Below, in pieces: positions 22,606-33,370 of a stretch of DNA of 64,000 bases. Origin of the DNA: Marsupella aquatica (taxonomy: Eukaryota; Marchantiophyta); NCBI GenBank assembly GCA_973895155.1, contig OZ316892.1, positions 9,052,001-9,116,000 on the forward strand, written 5' to 3'. The first letter of the stretch is position 1. Each line of letters begins with the position of its first letter. The position numbers were made by a program, and so were the translations under genes. Under the pieces are notes generated by a model that was not told the DNA's origin, made no database searches, and was given only the letters and a program-made list of their open reading frames with translations.

Positions 22606-24052
22606 TAACTAATATGGGACCCCCCGTGCGAACAACTTAAGGGGTTTTTTAATCTGATTTTCAACTAAAAATTTCCAGTTTTTATAATCTAACCCTTGGG
22701 CTCTCAACTTATGAAATAACAAAACATACGTGCGAATGTCTAATGGGTATTTTAAATTCGTTTTGAAAATAATATTAGAACAAGCTTCGAATGAACTAGG
22801 GCACCATATATGCGTAGTACATAGGTTAGAAGGAATGGAGACTTGTAAAATTTGGTTGCCCATTACATTAGTTGGTGGGATATTGAATACTCCATGATAG
22901 GTGTCAACATTTGATAGGTCCATGTGTTGTAGTCTCATTGGTTTAGGGTATGTGATAGGGTCAGTCTCTTCTACCAGTTCTCACACGAGAACCCCTAAAC
23001 CCCCTCCCCAACCCCATCCCTCTCATATTTAGGTGTAACCTGGGTTTTGGGATCTTGGACCCGTTCAATGGGAAATTGCCCTAGAATGGACGGCCCCATG
23101 TGAAGAAGATGCTCATATATGCATTCCCTAAACCTTGTTTTTATAACAAATGAAGGGTATTTTAAATCCTAAAATATCAAAGATTATAATAACCTAGGAG
23201 GATTTTATATAGGACTGAAATTTTTGTTTAGAACGAACACGATAGATTTAAATGTTCCTCCAAACTATAACAAGGGGTACCTGGGGCAGCTTTGGTCAGA
23301 ACCCTAAACTCATCATCACAAATCTCCAAGAAGAGATAGACCAAATGAACAATTCTGATATGGACAATGAATCGAACAAAGAAAAATCAAAATTGAACAA
23401 TGTCAATTTTATGAATTTTCAAATGATTGATCCTACCCTAAACCCTATCTCATTACATTTCCCTTAGTGAGGGCCCAAGGAATTGAATCTAACAAGCCCT
23501 CCGGATTTGTTGTGCATGGTTAGAATGAATGATTGGACAGGTTTTAAAAAAGGCATATAGAGACTTATAATATCACAAGGGTGCTAAGTATTGGTGCACA
23601 CACGTCATTACCGGATTGGTCCACGTGACTGTCCCCTCATGAGTTCTTTAGGGTTACTCAGATTCCATATAAACATCTGCCTTAATTTGTGCCTATAGTA
23701 AGTCAGGGAATTTACGTTCAATGTGTGTTGTGGTGTTGAATGTCATCTAGTGTTCAGTTTTCTTTCTATGCAAACCGGTGAGTCTCCATAAAGTGTTGAT
23801 GCATATGTGGTTTTCTATTATGTGGGATGAAAGTTGTTTTGACTAGTTTGGGGAACAGTTGCAACATTATGGTGCTTTGTAGAGGATCAACTAAGAAGTG
23901 TATGGCCTTCAGTTGCAGGGCCACCAAAGGAGGAGGAGGTCAAGTCAACAAATTAAAGCATTCAAGGTGCGTTGTCTTTGATGGTGATTCTAGAATGCCA
24001 CAAGTAATAGAGAGAGTGTCTCAAGCTAAAGTCACTTACTCTTAATATGTAC
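22606..24052. other. intergenic, left flank of the gypsy element
   Basis: No gene recognised. It ends in TGTAC (24048-24052), the left target duplication of the gypsy element. Confidence 0.4.
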
Positions 24053-24817
24053 TGTCACTTGCCTATCCAACGATTAATACGTGCAAACCGTACTTTCCTT
24101 CGCTTAAACCGTTGGTATCGTATTACGGGGTCGTGGAGGGACGCTATTTGAAGGATTTTCACACCTAAGGATGAGTATGTTTGATTCCGCTCCCGGAAGT
24201 GTACTTTTTGATCAAGTCTACCGACTGGTCTCTCTGTTTTTGATCAAGTCCAAGGGGCTGGTCCTACCATCTACAACTCATGCCCACCGGGTGAGTGCTG
24301 TCACCACCCCCCTCTCATGGGCAAGCATACAAACGTTTACAATAAGGTTTGAACACTAGTGACAAGAGCAAATGTTTCCACAACGAAACCGACCACATGC
24401 ACTAGGGGAGGAAAACAAACAACACAAGCAATAACAAGTGACACACAAAATATTGGAACCTCAAGCCAAATCCATATCTCTTGGTGTTTCCCGTAACACA
24501 TGCAAGGGCAACCCGGCCTCCTGCCGTCTGCCCAACTCCTGCCTCCCTGGGACAAGTGCTACGTTCTCCACCTCACTACTCTGGCTTGAACTTCACCTAA
24601 TCGGTGCGCTACTCACAAAAGCTACTCAAAAGCATCAAAGCACTACGCTGAGTTCCCCCCCTCACTACTTCGGGGCTCTCCCCCTAAATACCAAAAAAAA
24701 ACCACACCAAAGCACCCCTCATGGGGTCACAACGATGGCGGCTACCCTAGCGGCGCCGCTAAAACCCTGCACTAAGAAATCCCTAAACTAAAAAGGCATG
24801 CGGCACACACATGCTGC

Positions 24818-24837
24818 TAAAACCCTAAACCCTAAAC
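24818..24837. promoter_or_regulatory. Telomere-type (telo-box) motif in the gypsy LTR
   Basis: AAAACCCTAAACCCTAAAC occurs here and at 39933-39952 in the other LTR. Plant telo-boxes (AAACCCTAA) are known promoter elements. In this LTR it may act the same way or be a relic of telomeric sequence. Two and a half units are too few to be a telomere. Confidence 0.6.
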
Positions 24838-25212
24838 AAAGGGGCCGACGGTGCCTTCGACGGCGCCCCAACTGTACCCAGTGAACCTTGAAATTGCAAG
24901 GCACCCCACAATGGCCGAAACTAGGTGCCCTATTAATTGTACTTTTGAGCTCACCCTTGGATAGCCCTTCTCCTCCTGATCCCGAATCACTCAGCCGCAC
25001 TCGCAACGGACATCGGACGCCTGAGTTATGGTCGTTTCAGTATCGCGAAAACACAATTTTGTCGGGCCATAACTTGCTCATCCTGGCTCCGTTTGAGGAG
25101 CGCCGCCTCTTGTTGGAATCAGCTCCGCGAGCTCTTTCCAACAAGCCTGTGAGTGACCCCTCACAAAAAAGTTGGAAATCCAGAGGCTGTACAACCACAT
25201 CCGTACGACTAT

Positions 25213-25470
25213 CTACTCCTCCTCTTCTTCACTCTCGGTACCCTGGCTTGTGCCCCGTGAGTGGGCCTCCTCTTCATCACTCACGGGAGTGAGTGCCACC
25301 TCACTTTTCTTCTTCTTTACCGGGGTACTCTTCGTGCTGCCGCTCCCTTGCTGCCTCAAAGTGGCCAAGGCCTGCCACGCCTTGATGTACCCCTCACCAA
25401 TGGTGTCTTTCCATAGGGTAGCCTCTTCTCCGGACCGCAACTCCAACGGTAGAACTTGCCCTGTGGCCAT
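25213..25470 (-). CDS. Short ORF inside the gypsy LTR, element strand
   Basis: The ORF has 85 codons from the ATG at 25470, on the same strand as gag and pol. It has a neutral front (LWKDTIGEGYIKAWQALATL), a lysine run (KKKK) and a very acidic tail ending EEEEE. The other LTR keeps the same frame (40339-40583) with a slightly earlier stop, so the frame has survived since insertion, although that is a short time. No family recognised. It may only be a fortuitous frame in conserved LTR sequence. Confidence 0.3.
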   Translation of the reverse strand: MATGQVLPLELRSGEEATLWKDTIGEGYIKAWQALATLRQQGSGSTKSTPVKKKKSEVALTPVSDEEEAHSRGTSQGTESEEEEE

Positions 25471-25697
25471 GGGCTGTGGGTGCCAACCCACACAACCAAG
25501 ATGAATCGGCTACAAGCCGCGAGCTATGGGTGACTACCCACGCAACCAAACTACAAGAGGCCACAGGCCGTGGGCTGTGGGTGCCAACCCACCCAACCAA
25601 GATGAATCGGCTACAAGCCGTGGGCTGTGGGTGACTACCCACGCAACCAAACTACAAGAGGCCACAGGCCGTGGGCTGTGGGTGCCAACCCACCCAA
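25461..25697. repeat. 101-bp tandem repeat in the gypsy LTR (left)
   Basis: GGGCTGTGGGTGCCAACCCA recurs at 25471, 25572 and 25673, exactly 101 bp apart. Each unit has two related halves (GGGTGCCAACCCA and GGGTGACTACCCA), which are themselves short inverted repeats. The same array sits at 40574-40810 in the other LTR. Confidence 0.9.
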
Positions 25698-26051
25698 CTG
25701 TTGTTTAGCGATGTTTATGCGCACGACACCCAACTCGCGGGAGTCCCCCTTCCTCGCAGCTCGCGTCCTCGCGGCCCCCCTGCCCGGTCACTCGCGGAGC
25801 CCCCTAAGGGGGTTTTAATTTCCCCCTCCGCCCGCAGCTCGCGCCCTCGCACCTAGTAGCTCCCTAGTGGCTCGCGGCCCTATGCAGGGCTCGCTCGCCC
25901 CATAATTAACCCGGGTCTAGACAAAACTGTTGGGGTCTCCGACTATCCCGAGATGCTTTAAAAAACTTTACAAACTTAAAGAACATTAAAAAAACTCGCG
26001 TCTATGGGCTTATTTATTTACAGGTGTCTTGCTGGTGACACTAATGGTGAC

Positions 26052-29000
26052 TTACCGTGGCGGGACCCCGTCACATAGCTCCTCTCTTAATTGCGAAGCG
26101 TCCCCGCGAGCACCATACTCTTCCTCCATGTAGTATTTCTTTAGGCGTTCTTGATTGATCCGGGTGTTGAATAGTTGCCCCTCCAACGTCTTGAGTTGAA
26201 CTGAGCCGTTGGAGTAGACGGCGTCTACTACGTAGGGCCCCATCCAACGTGTATGCAACTTCCCGGGGAAATGCATGAAACGACTGTCGTAGAGGAGTAC
26301 CAAATCTCCCTCCTCAATGGACACACGACGGAGACGGGAATCGTAATGTGACTTCCGTTTGCTTTGCTCCTGCTCCGTACGGGTCAAAGCCTCTTCTCTT
26401 ATCTCAGTGAGTTGCTCCAACTGTTGGATCCGTGCAGCTACACTTCTTTCTTCCCCTTCCCTTTCCCGTGTTAGGATCCGAATGGTGGGCACTTCAAATT
26501 CCACCGGCACAAGAGAGTGTTGTCCAAACACAAGGAAATAGGGGCTGTGGCCCGTGGTAGTCTTGTGAGCCAGGTTGTAGGCGTAAGTAGCAGCCAACAA
26601 CTTCAAATCCCAATCTGTCTTGTGAGCTGATACCGTCTTGTTAAGAATCTTGCCCATGATCCCGTTTGCTCTCTCAGTGAGCCCGTTGGCTCGAGGATGG
26701 TACGGAGTGGTCTTCCTATGTGAGATCAGGTAGTTCTCCGTCAGACGTTCAATCGTATGATTGAGAAAGTGAGTACCCCTGTCACTCACCAGCTCCAATG
26801 GGGGACCAAATCGTGTAAAAATCTGCTCGTACAAAAAACGTGCCGTGGTGTTGGCATCATCCTTGGCAGTGGCTCGGGCCTCCACCCACTTTGTGGCATA
26901 GTCCGTTGCAAGAATGATGTAGCGCTTCCTCCCTCTTCTAGTGATGGGAGTGAAGGGGCCAATGAAATCAACCCCCCACTTCTCAAATGGTGCAAGAGGA
27001 AGTATGGGCACCAATGGGTGGCGTGAGGAGGGCCCTGGTTTGCCTTGACGCTGGCACGGATCACATCGCTGGATGTACCGGTGTACATCCCGAAAGAGAG
27101 TTGGCCACCAATATCCAGCATCTAGTATTTTCCTTGCGGTGGTCTCCCGTGCAAAGTGGCCACCAGCTTCCTCCTCATGTAATGCTGCCATGACTGTACG
27201 TATCTCAGCTTCCTCCAAACAACGACGAAGACAGCCATCCATGCCGTACTTGTGAAGTACTCCCTTCACAAGCAAGTAGGGACCTGTCTTACATAAAAAC
27301 ACTGCTGCTCTCTCCGGGCCCAAACGTGAGGGAACTCTCGCCGTACGGAGAAATTCCAAAATTTCTCCATACCAAGTAGTGGCCTCCGTAGTCACGCTGA
27401 ACACTTCTTCATCCGGGAACCGATCATCAATCTCCTGTGAGTCAGATGCTCCCTCAATACGGGAGAAGAAGTCTGCATTGCTGTGACTCTTCCCCGGTCT
27501 CACTCTCACCTCATAGTTGAACTCCTGCAGCAACAAAACCCAACGTGCAATTCTCCCGGACAGATCTGGCTTGTTGACCATGTATTTCAAGCTGTTGTGA
27601 TCCGTGTGGAACACAACCTTGTATCCCAACAAATAATGACGATACTTTTTACAAGCGTAAATGATACCAAGTGCCTGCCTATCGGTGGGTGAGTAGTTCT
27701 TCTCTGCCGGGACCAACTGCCTACTGGCAAAGTAGATGGGATGGTCCCTTCCATCATCATCATCACCGATACAAAATCCTGATACGTCTACATAGACATG
27801 GAACTCCTTATTCCAATTGGGCGTAATGAGTACAGGAGCCTCTAGCAAATGTTTCTTCAATTCATCAAAAGTAGCCTGTCGGGATGGAGTAGGTTCAAAT
27901 TCACTTCCCTTCTTCAACATGGAGGTGAGTGGCATGGCTACCTTGGCAAAGTCTTTGATGAAGCATCGATAATATCCAACACACCCCAAGAACCCTCTCA
28001 CTTCCTTTACGTTCTTGGGAAATGAGACTGCTACCCACACGGCCACCTTCTCCCGGTCAACTTCAATCCCCCGTGCAGACACTTTGTGGCCCAATAGGAT
28101 CCCCTCCTCAATTCCAAAGAAACATTTCTCAGGATGCAGCTTCAAGCAAGTCTCCCGGCACCGCTGAAAAGTCAACCGTAAGTGTTCCGGATGCTTGACT
28201 CGTTTGCCATAGACAGCAAAGTCGTCAATAAAGATCTCCAAGAACCTGCGTAAAAAGTCATGAAATATATTCATCATGAGCCGCTGGAACATGCCAGGGG
28301 CATTGCACAACCCAAACGGCATTCTACGGAATGCAAAAATCCCCCACTCCGTAGTGAAAGCCATCTTGAGTTGGTCCTCCTCCCGTATCCAAATTAATTT
28401 GGTTGTAACCATAGTAGCCATCCAAGAAGCTGTAAATCTCCCAACCAGCTACCATATCCAACACGATATCTGTAAACGGCAGTGGGTAGTGATCCTTATT
28501 GGTCGCATCATTCAACTTTCGAAAATCTTGGCACACCTGTATTTTCACCTTCCCGTCTGGCCCCTTCTTCTTGGGCACGATCACGATGGGTGACACCCAC
28601 TCACTATGCATGACCGGATAAATGAAGCCTGCATCCAACAAACGGTCAATCTCCTCCTTCACCATGAGTGAGTACTTGGGGTTGAGGCGGTATTGGCGTT
28701 GCCTCACAGGTCGTGCTCCTGACATCAGGTCAATGCTGTGCTCACCAAACTCAGGTGACACTCCTTTCAAATCTTGGTGGCTCCACGCAAATACGTCTTG
28801 GTACTCCTTCAACAATTCCTGAATCGTGCGTTGCTCCGTAGCATCCAACTTGCTACCAATGTTGAGTGTCTTGCCTTCACCCACCTCCACCTTGGTGTAC
28901 TGCTCCAGCCGGATCACGTCCAGCTTGTTCCGTGTGTCCTCATCAAAGGTCTCCTCTAGCCATGCTAGTCGCATTCCCCCATACACCAGTGCATCACTAT

Positions 29001-29100
29001 CCTGCTGGTTTGGCTGAGTTGGGGGTGGATCTTTTGTCACATGGGCCATCATTTCTTCCACGTCAGATTCTTTGTAATGTGAGAGTAGCTCCTCCCAAAA
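26052..29100 (-). pseudogene. gypsy Pol: RT, RNase H, integrase (one frameshift)
   Basis: This is the reading continuation of the gag-PR frame after a TAA (29103-29101), beginning FWEELLSHYKESD. RT shows WVSPIVIVPKKKGPDG and DFRKLN. A one-base frameshift near 28390 follows GYYGYNQI. The next frame carries on with EEDQLKMAF, MPFGLCNAPGMFQRLM and the catalytic FIDDF (~28225). RNase H reads YVDVSG, then YACKKYRHYLLGYKV and FHTDHNSL. Integrase has an HHCC finger (RCDPCQRQGK), D at GVDFIGPF, D at SDRGTHF and E at LTERANG, plus a GPY-like MGPYVV near the end. It stops at 26052, inside the 3' LTR, so the polypurine tract is read as codons. Confidence 0.92.
26076..26092 (-). other. Polypurine tract of the gypsy element
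   Basis: The minus strand reads TTAAGAGAGGAGCTA directly before the 3' LTR start TGTGACGGGG. A purine-rich run at this position primes plus-strand DNA synthesis in LTR elements. It lies within the last pol codons. Confidence 0.65.
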
Positions 29101-32100
29101 TTATTCATCCAAGAGGTCATTCAACCACTCCTCCCTTCGTTCATCATCAAACAAGATGGCTTGAGCTTCCTGGTCCTCCTCCTCCGTTTGTTCCTCCTCC
29201 TGAGTATCAACAAGTTGGGCCACTGGTGGTGTAGGTGGCTCTTCCCTGGTTTTCTTCTGCACAACACAACTCTGGTCAAGTGGTACCTCCTGAATTCTCT
29301 CCTCGGGGGTAGCAGCTTGTGGGCCATATACATCTTCCTCCGTCAGATGAGAAATCAGCTTCACCATGTATACTTCATCCTTGTCCTCATCTGAGGTGAC
29401 CTCTGAATCATATTGCTCCTCCATAGAGGTAGTCTCCCCTTGAGGTGACTCCGCTGACCAGGGAATGGTAATAGTGGGGGTACCAAACCAAAACTGCCGT
29501 TTGCCCCAATCACTTGTGACCTTGGCCACATACAACCATGGCCTGCCAATTAAGATGGGAAAACCGTAAGGCCGAACGGGTCGCATCACCAAATAGTTGA
29601 GGGGGAAGGATTTTCCCCCAATCATTGTTGGAATCTTGGTGAGACACCCCAATGGCACCACCCGTGCTCCATCCGCTAGCCTCATGGCACATGCTGGTGG
29701 CTCCAACTCCATATATCCCAATCGATTGGCTGTCTCCTCAGTCATGATGTTGACTCCCGAACCACCATCCACCGGTACAAACCGTATTGCACATCCGTTG
29801 ATGTCTATTGTGAGTTCTGGGGCACCCAAATCCTCCGTGACCCAGTTGACTTGTATGGGGTCAGCCCCAACTTTGGGTAACCTTCTTCTACGTCTCCTCA
29901 TAAGAATCTCCTTGACTTGGCGGCGGTAGAGGGAGCTATCACGTAGCAATTGCCCAATCGTGGCACTGACTGGACAATCTAGAATATCTTGAGCAATGTT
30001 GTACGCAGTTGCAGGAGGTATGGGTGGGATGACCTCCTCTCCTGGTTTCCAACGAACAATCTTCTCCTCCGCTTTCTTTCTGGCCTTTGCCTCCTCTAGG
30101 TCTTTGTCAATGGCCGCTTGCATGGCTTGTGCTTCTAGTTCCTCCAGCTGCTTACGTACTTCCTCCCCCACCTTGGGGTAGAACAACTTGGGATTGTCCC
30201 GATCAAAGTCACTATCCTCCATAGGTGGCACCTCCGGTTGGTGTGAGGTACCCGATGTGGAAGCTTGATGCACCTCCTTGTACTTCTGCTTGAGTTCAGA
30301 CTTGTCCTTCTTTTTCCCAGATCGAGTGGAGACTTGGTAACAAGAGTAATGCCTTCTCTCCTCGTCGCTATCTTCCTCCGGCACATTTTCAGCGTGAGTC
30401 CACTCATGACTTGGGGACCGTGTGTGCTCAACAACTTCTGAAGTGACAACGACCACCAAAGGTGCCTCCACAACTGGAGATACTACAACGACTGATGGTA
30501 CTAACTCCTCCTTGATGGTGACCAGCCTCTGCTTGGGAACGTCCACTACAGGCTCTTCCTGTTTGGTGACCAACTCCTTTGCAGGGATGAACTCAAGCGG
30601 GTCAACCGCTTCCGTGGCAAGAAAGTTTACGTTAGCTTCTTTGAGTGGGGGTGGTGGCCCCTTCTTCTCTGGTGCTCCGACTTGTTGAGCCTTGATTGCT
30701 TCCAAGGTTGGACAGTGTGGTGCAAGATGTCCCTCCCCCTTGCACAATTGACACAACCGGGCAAAATCTCCGTTCCCTTGACGTGTGGGCTCCGGGCACA
30801 CGTTAGCGTAGTGGCCAGCCACCCTACAATTGTAACAAATAGGGACCTTTCTTACTCCCGGATACGGTGGCCTATTCCCGGGAGTAGCGTTGGAATAGTT
30901 GGCATATGGGGGTGCTCCAGCGTTAGTTGAGATCCCATGAATGCTCCTTGGTCCCGGGTTGAGCTGCTGCACACTATAAACATTGGCCTCCGGTGGCTCC
31001 TCCATGAAGTACTCGACTGGCCCCTCCGTTGCATAGGAAGAGGTTGAGTAGCTGGCTCCTTCTACATCCTCCTCCCGTACTTGGAAGACCTTGGTTGGTT
31101 CTCCCGCTGGACACTCCTTCAGGGCATGACCAAACTTCATGCACTTGGTGCACCACATGTTGGCTCGCTCCACTGGAACCTTTCTCCTCTCTGGCTTGAG
31201 ACCTGCAAAGTGCACCTTCAATGCTTTCATTTGCTCTGTCAACTCATCATACCTGGCCTCTTGCTCCTTGAGTCGTCTTGCTGTAGACAATGGTGTAACG
31301 GCCACCGTGGGTAGCACAACTTCTCGATGAGATGACTTTTTGGCCTTCTTTGACAACTTCTTCTTCCTCTTCTTTCGCTTCTCAGCTTCTGACTCCGTAG
31401 TGTCTGACTCGGTAGTGCTGTCAGAATCCTCAGATTCATCACTACCATCCGACTCGGATTCACTTGATTCCTCACTCGAGGAACTGTCAACAGGTTTCAA
31501 CTTCTTTCTTCGGTAGCGCTTGCTCGTGGCATCGGCTGCAGTGTATGACTCCGCTGCTGCGATAGCTTCAGCCAATGTGGTTGGCTTGGCTTGACGTACA
31601 AAGAACCCCATCTTGATTGGTAGGGCCGCTACAAACCACGCTTGACGCATAGCATCATCGGTACGGGCTTGTATCCGTCGTACCAACTTCTGGAACCTTT
31701 GCAAAAACCTCCGTAACGACTCCTTCTTCTTCATCCTGAGTTGGCCCACCTTCAATAACGACGTGGCCTCCACTCCGATGGATCTGAACTCCTTCAAGAA
31801 GGCTTGCTTGAACAAAGCCCAATCGGCTTTAACGTTGGGTAACAATGAAATGAACCATGGGCCTGCCTCTCCTCTCATCATTACTGGAATGATAGTGAGC
31901 TTGTGTGCAGACTCCCCGTTAGCTTCAGCGATCCCCTCAAACTCCTCAATCCATTCGTCTGGATCATCTTTTGGTCTCCCCTTGAAGGGTACGTACTGAA
32001 CACGAGTACGTTGAGCAACTGCCATTGGGGCAACCGGTCCCCGTATCAACACAGGCGGTAATGGCGTACGTTGGGCCACCGGTAACGGCAATGCTGATAG

Positions 32101-32412
32101 GTGTGAGATGATTTGTGGCAATGTAGTGAGCTCTGGGATCAGATTTGGCCGTAACTCAGACTGCACCAACACAAAGGGCTCCCCTTCTTCCAGCACGTGA
32201 TCTACGTCTGGCTCTTCGTCTGGACGTATGGCCTCGTTGTGTTGAGACCCTTCTTGCGGCACACCAACTTGTTCTTCCAGCTCCCGTGGCAACCTCCTCT
32301 CTTCTACAAGCCGTAATCGTTCTTCGGCAGCAACCCAAGAGGGCACTCGGTCTAGCTCAGGCGTACGTGAGTGTTGGGGGCTTGCTCTTCCTCCCCTTCT
32401 TCCTCTCGGCAT
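29101..32412 (-). CDS. gypsy Gag-protease polyprotein
   Basis: 1103 residues from ATG (32412) to TAA (29101). The Gag core reads DPDEWIEEFEGIAEANG, then FIVAAL-type blocks (AWFVAALPIKMG). A Ser/Asp/Glu-rich and Lys-rich linker (31480-31330) follows. Three zinc-knuckle-like units come next: CTKCMKFGHALKEC (~31160-31110), CYNCRVAGHYANVC (~30840-30795) and CQLCKGEGHLAPHC (~30755-30710). The aspartic protease comes last, with active site VDGGSGVNIM (~29770), where D-G-G replaces D-T/S-G as in some plant gypsy groups, and the flap/ILIGRPWL motif after it. It is intact, in one frame, and in frame with pol. Confidence 0.92.
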   Translation of the reverse strand: MPRGRRGGRASPQHSRTPELDRVPSWVAAEERLRLVEERRLPRELEEQVGVPQEGSQHNEAIRPDEEPDVDHVLEEGEPFVLVQSELRPNLIPELTTLPQIISHLSALPLPVAQRTPLPPVLIRGPVAPMAVAQRTRVQYVPFKGRPKDDPDEWIEEFEGIAEANGESAHKLTIIPVMMRGEAGPWFISLLPNVKADWALFKQAFLKEFRSIGVEATSLLKVGQLRMKKKESLRRFLQRFQKLVRRIQARTDDAMRQAWFVAALPIKMGFFVRQAKPTTLAEAIAAAESYTAADATSKRYRRKKLKPVDSSSSEESSESESDGSDESEDSDSTTESDTTESEAEKRKKRKKKLSKKAKKSSHREVVLPTVAVTPLSTARRLKEQEARYDELTEQMKALKVHFAGLKPERRKVPVERANMWCTKCMKFGHALKECPAGEPTKVFQVREEDVEGASYSTSSYATEGPVEYFMEEPPEANVYSVQQLNPGPRSIHGISTNAGAPPYANYSNATPGNRPPYPGVRKVPICYNCRVAGHYANVCPEPTRQGNGDFARLCQLCKGEGHLAPHCPTLEAIKAQQVGAPEKKGPPPPLKEANVNFLATEAVDPLEFIPAKELVTKQEEPVVDVPKQRLVTIKEELVPSVVVVSPVVEAPLVVVVTSEVVEHTRSPSHEWTHAENVPEEDSDEERRHYSCYQVSTRSGKKKDKSELKQKYKEVHQASTSGTSHQPEVPPMEDSDFDRDNPKLFYPKVGEEVRKQLEELEAQAMQAAIDKDLEEAKARKKAEEKIVRWKPGEEVIPPIPPATAYNIAQDILDCPVSATIGQLLRDSSLYRRQVKEILMRRRRRRLPKVGADPIQVNWVTEDLGAPELTIDINGCAIRFVPVDGGSGVNIMTEETANRLGYMELEPPACAMRLADGARVVPLGCLTKIPTMIGGKSFPLNYLVMRPVRPYGFPILIGRPWLYVAKVTSDWGKRQFWFGTPTITIPWSAESPQGETTSMEEQYDSEVTSDEDKDEVYMVKLISHLTEEDVYGPQAATPEERIQEVPLDQSCVVQKKTREEPPTPPVAQLVDTQEEEQTEEEDQEAQAILFDDERREEWLNDLLDE

Positions 32413-32469
32413 CCCATTGAGCCCTGCATGCCAAGCTCACACAAACATATCACCAACAAATCTTCTCAA

Positions 32470-32572
32470 ACATCAACCGTCGCAAGTTGCGTTGTGGTTG
32501 ACGTACAATAACAGAGTAACCAAAAAAACTTCTCACGTATCAACCGTCGCAAGTTGTGTTGTGGTTGATACG
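32470..32572 (-). repeat. Duplicated hairpin in the gypsy leader
   Basis: A ~32-bp unit containing ATCAACCGTCGCAAGTTG stands at 32472 and again at 32539. In the second copy CGTATCAACC (32536-32545) pairs perfectly with GGTTGATACG (32563-32572) across a 17-nt loop. The first copy keeps a 6-bp stem. Both lie between the primer site and gag. Confidence 0.7.
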
Positions 32573-32632
32573 CTTGAAATCCAAATAGACGTAGCTCCCC
32601 TCCTCCTACAACCAAACAAGGAGAAGGTTTCC

Positions 32633-32647
32633 CCGGCAGCGGCGCCA
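32633..32647 (-). other. Primer-binding site of the gypsy element (tRNA-Asp-like)
   Basis: The minus strand reads TGGCGCCGCTGCCGG. This differs by one base from the TGGCGCCGTTGCCGG primer site of Athila-type plant elements, which pairs with the 3' end of tRNA-Asp. It is unusually far from the LTR end: 19 bases (32648-32666) separate them. Confidence 0.75.
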
Positions 32648-32666
32648 AAAACAAGGACCACACTTA

Positions 32667-33190
32667 TGTCACTTGCCTATCCAACGATTAATACGTGCAA
32701 ACCGTACTTTCCTTCGCTTAAACCGTTGGTATCGTATTACGGGGTCGTGGAGGGACGCTATTTGAAGGATTTTCACACCTAAGGATGAGTATGTTTGATT
32801 CCGCTCCCGGAAGTGTACTTTTTGATCAAGTCTACCGACTGGTCTCTCCATTTTTGATCAAGTCCAAGGGACTGGTCCTACCATCTACAACTCATGCCCA
32901 CCGGGTGAGTGCTGTCACCTCCCCCCTCTCATGGGCAAGCATACAAACGTTTACAATAAGGTTTGAACACTAGTGACAAGGGCAAATGTTTCCACAACGA
33001 AACCGACCACATGCACTAGGGGAGGCAAACAAACAACACAAGCAATAACAAGTGACACACAAAATATTGGAACCTCAAGCCAAATCCATATCTCTTGGTG
33101 TTTCCCGTAACACATGCAAGGGCAACCCGGCCTCCTGCCGTCTGCCCAACTCCTGCCTCCCTGGGACAAGTGCTACGTTCTCCACCTCAC
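32667..33190 (-). repeat. 5' LTR of the gypsy element, part adjoining the leader
   Basis: Aligns with 24053-24580 of the other LTR with about six mismatches by eye. It is cut at 33190 by copia copy 2 after the target sequence CTCAC (33186-33190). Confidence 0.95.
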
Positions 33191-33225
33191 TGTTGGGTAT
33201 TTACTCTTACGTCTAGGTTAGGTAT

Positions 33226-33352
33226 GACGTGGTTGGTACAACAACATGGGTTGGTACAACTACGTGGTTAGGTACAACTACGTGATTAGGTACAACTATG
33301 TGGTTAGGTACAACTACGTGATTAGGTACAACTATGTGGTTAGGTACAACTA
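33226..33352. repeat. 18-bp minisatellite in the copia LTR
   Basis: The unit is TACAACTACGTGATTAGG or TACAACTATGTGGTTAGG, five full units after a variant first one. Several units hold ACGTG, the core of plant G-box/ABRE sites. It sits upstream of the TATA-like box, where U3 enhancers lie. Copy 3 has one unit fewer, which accounts for the 18-bp length difference (421 against 403 bp). Confidence 0.9.
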
Positions 33353-33360
33353 AGTTGCAC

Positions 33361-33370
33361 ACTATATCAT
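33361..33370 (+). promoter_or_regulatory. Candidate TATA box of the copia LTR
   Basis: ACTATATCAT, just downstream of the 18-bp repeats. The same sequence is at 46158-46167 in copy 3. Transcription would begin some 30 bp further on. Position and sequence only. Confidence 0.4.

Larger units (their letters stand above)
24053..26075 (-). repeat. 3' LTR of the gypsy element
   Basis: 2023 bp. On the plus strand it begins TGTCACTTGCC and ends CCCCGTCACA. It contains a telomere-type motif (24818-24837), an ORF on the element's own strand (25213-25470), about 2.3 copies of a 101-bp tandem repeat (25461-25697) and a G/C-rich part (25730-25900). The pol stop codon (26052-26054) lies inside this LTR. 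Confidence 0.95.

Noticed and set aside
24818-24837. True telomere or interstitial telomere tract
   Set aside because: Only about 2.5 units, and duplicated exactly within both LTRs of one element.
24888-25504. Plus-strand frames in the gypsy LTR
   Set aside because: Opposite to the element's coding strand, overlapping in several frames, without motifs.
33226-33352. Short regular repeats resembling a CRISPR array
   Set aside because: Contiguous 18-bp tandem repeats with no spacers, inside a eukaryotic LTR.
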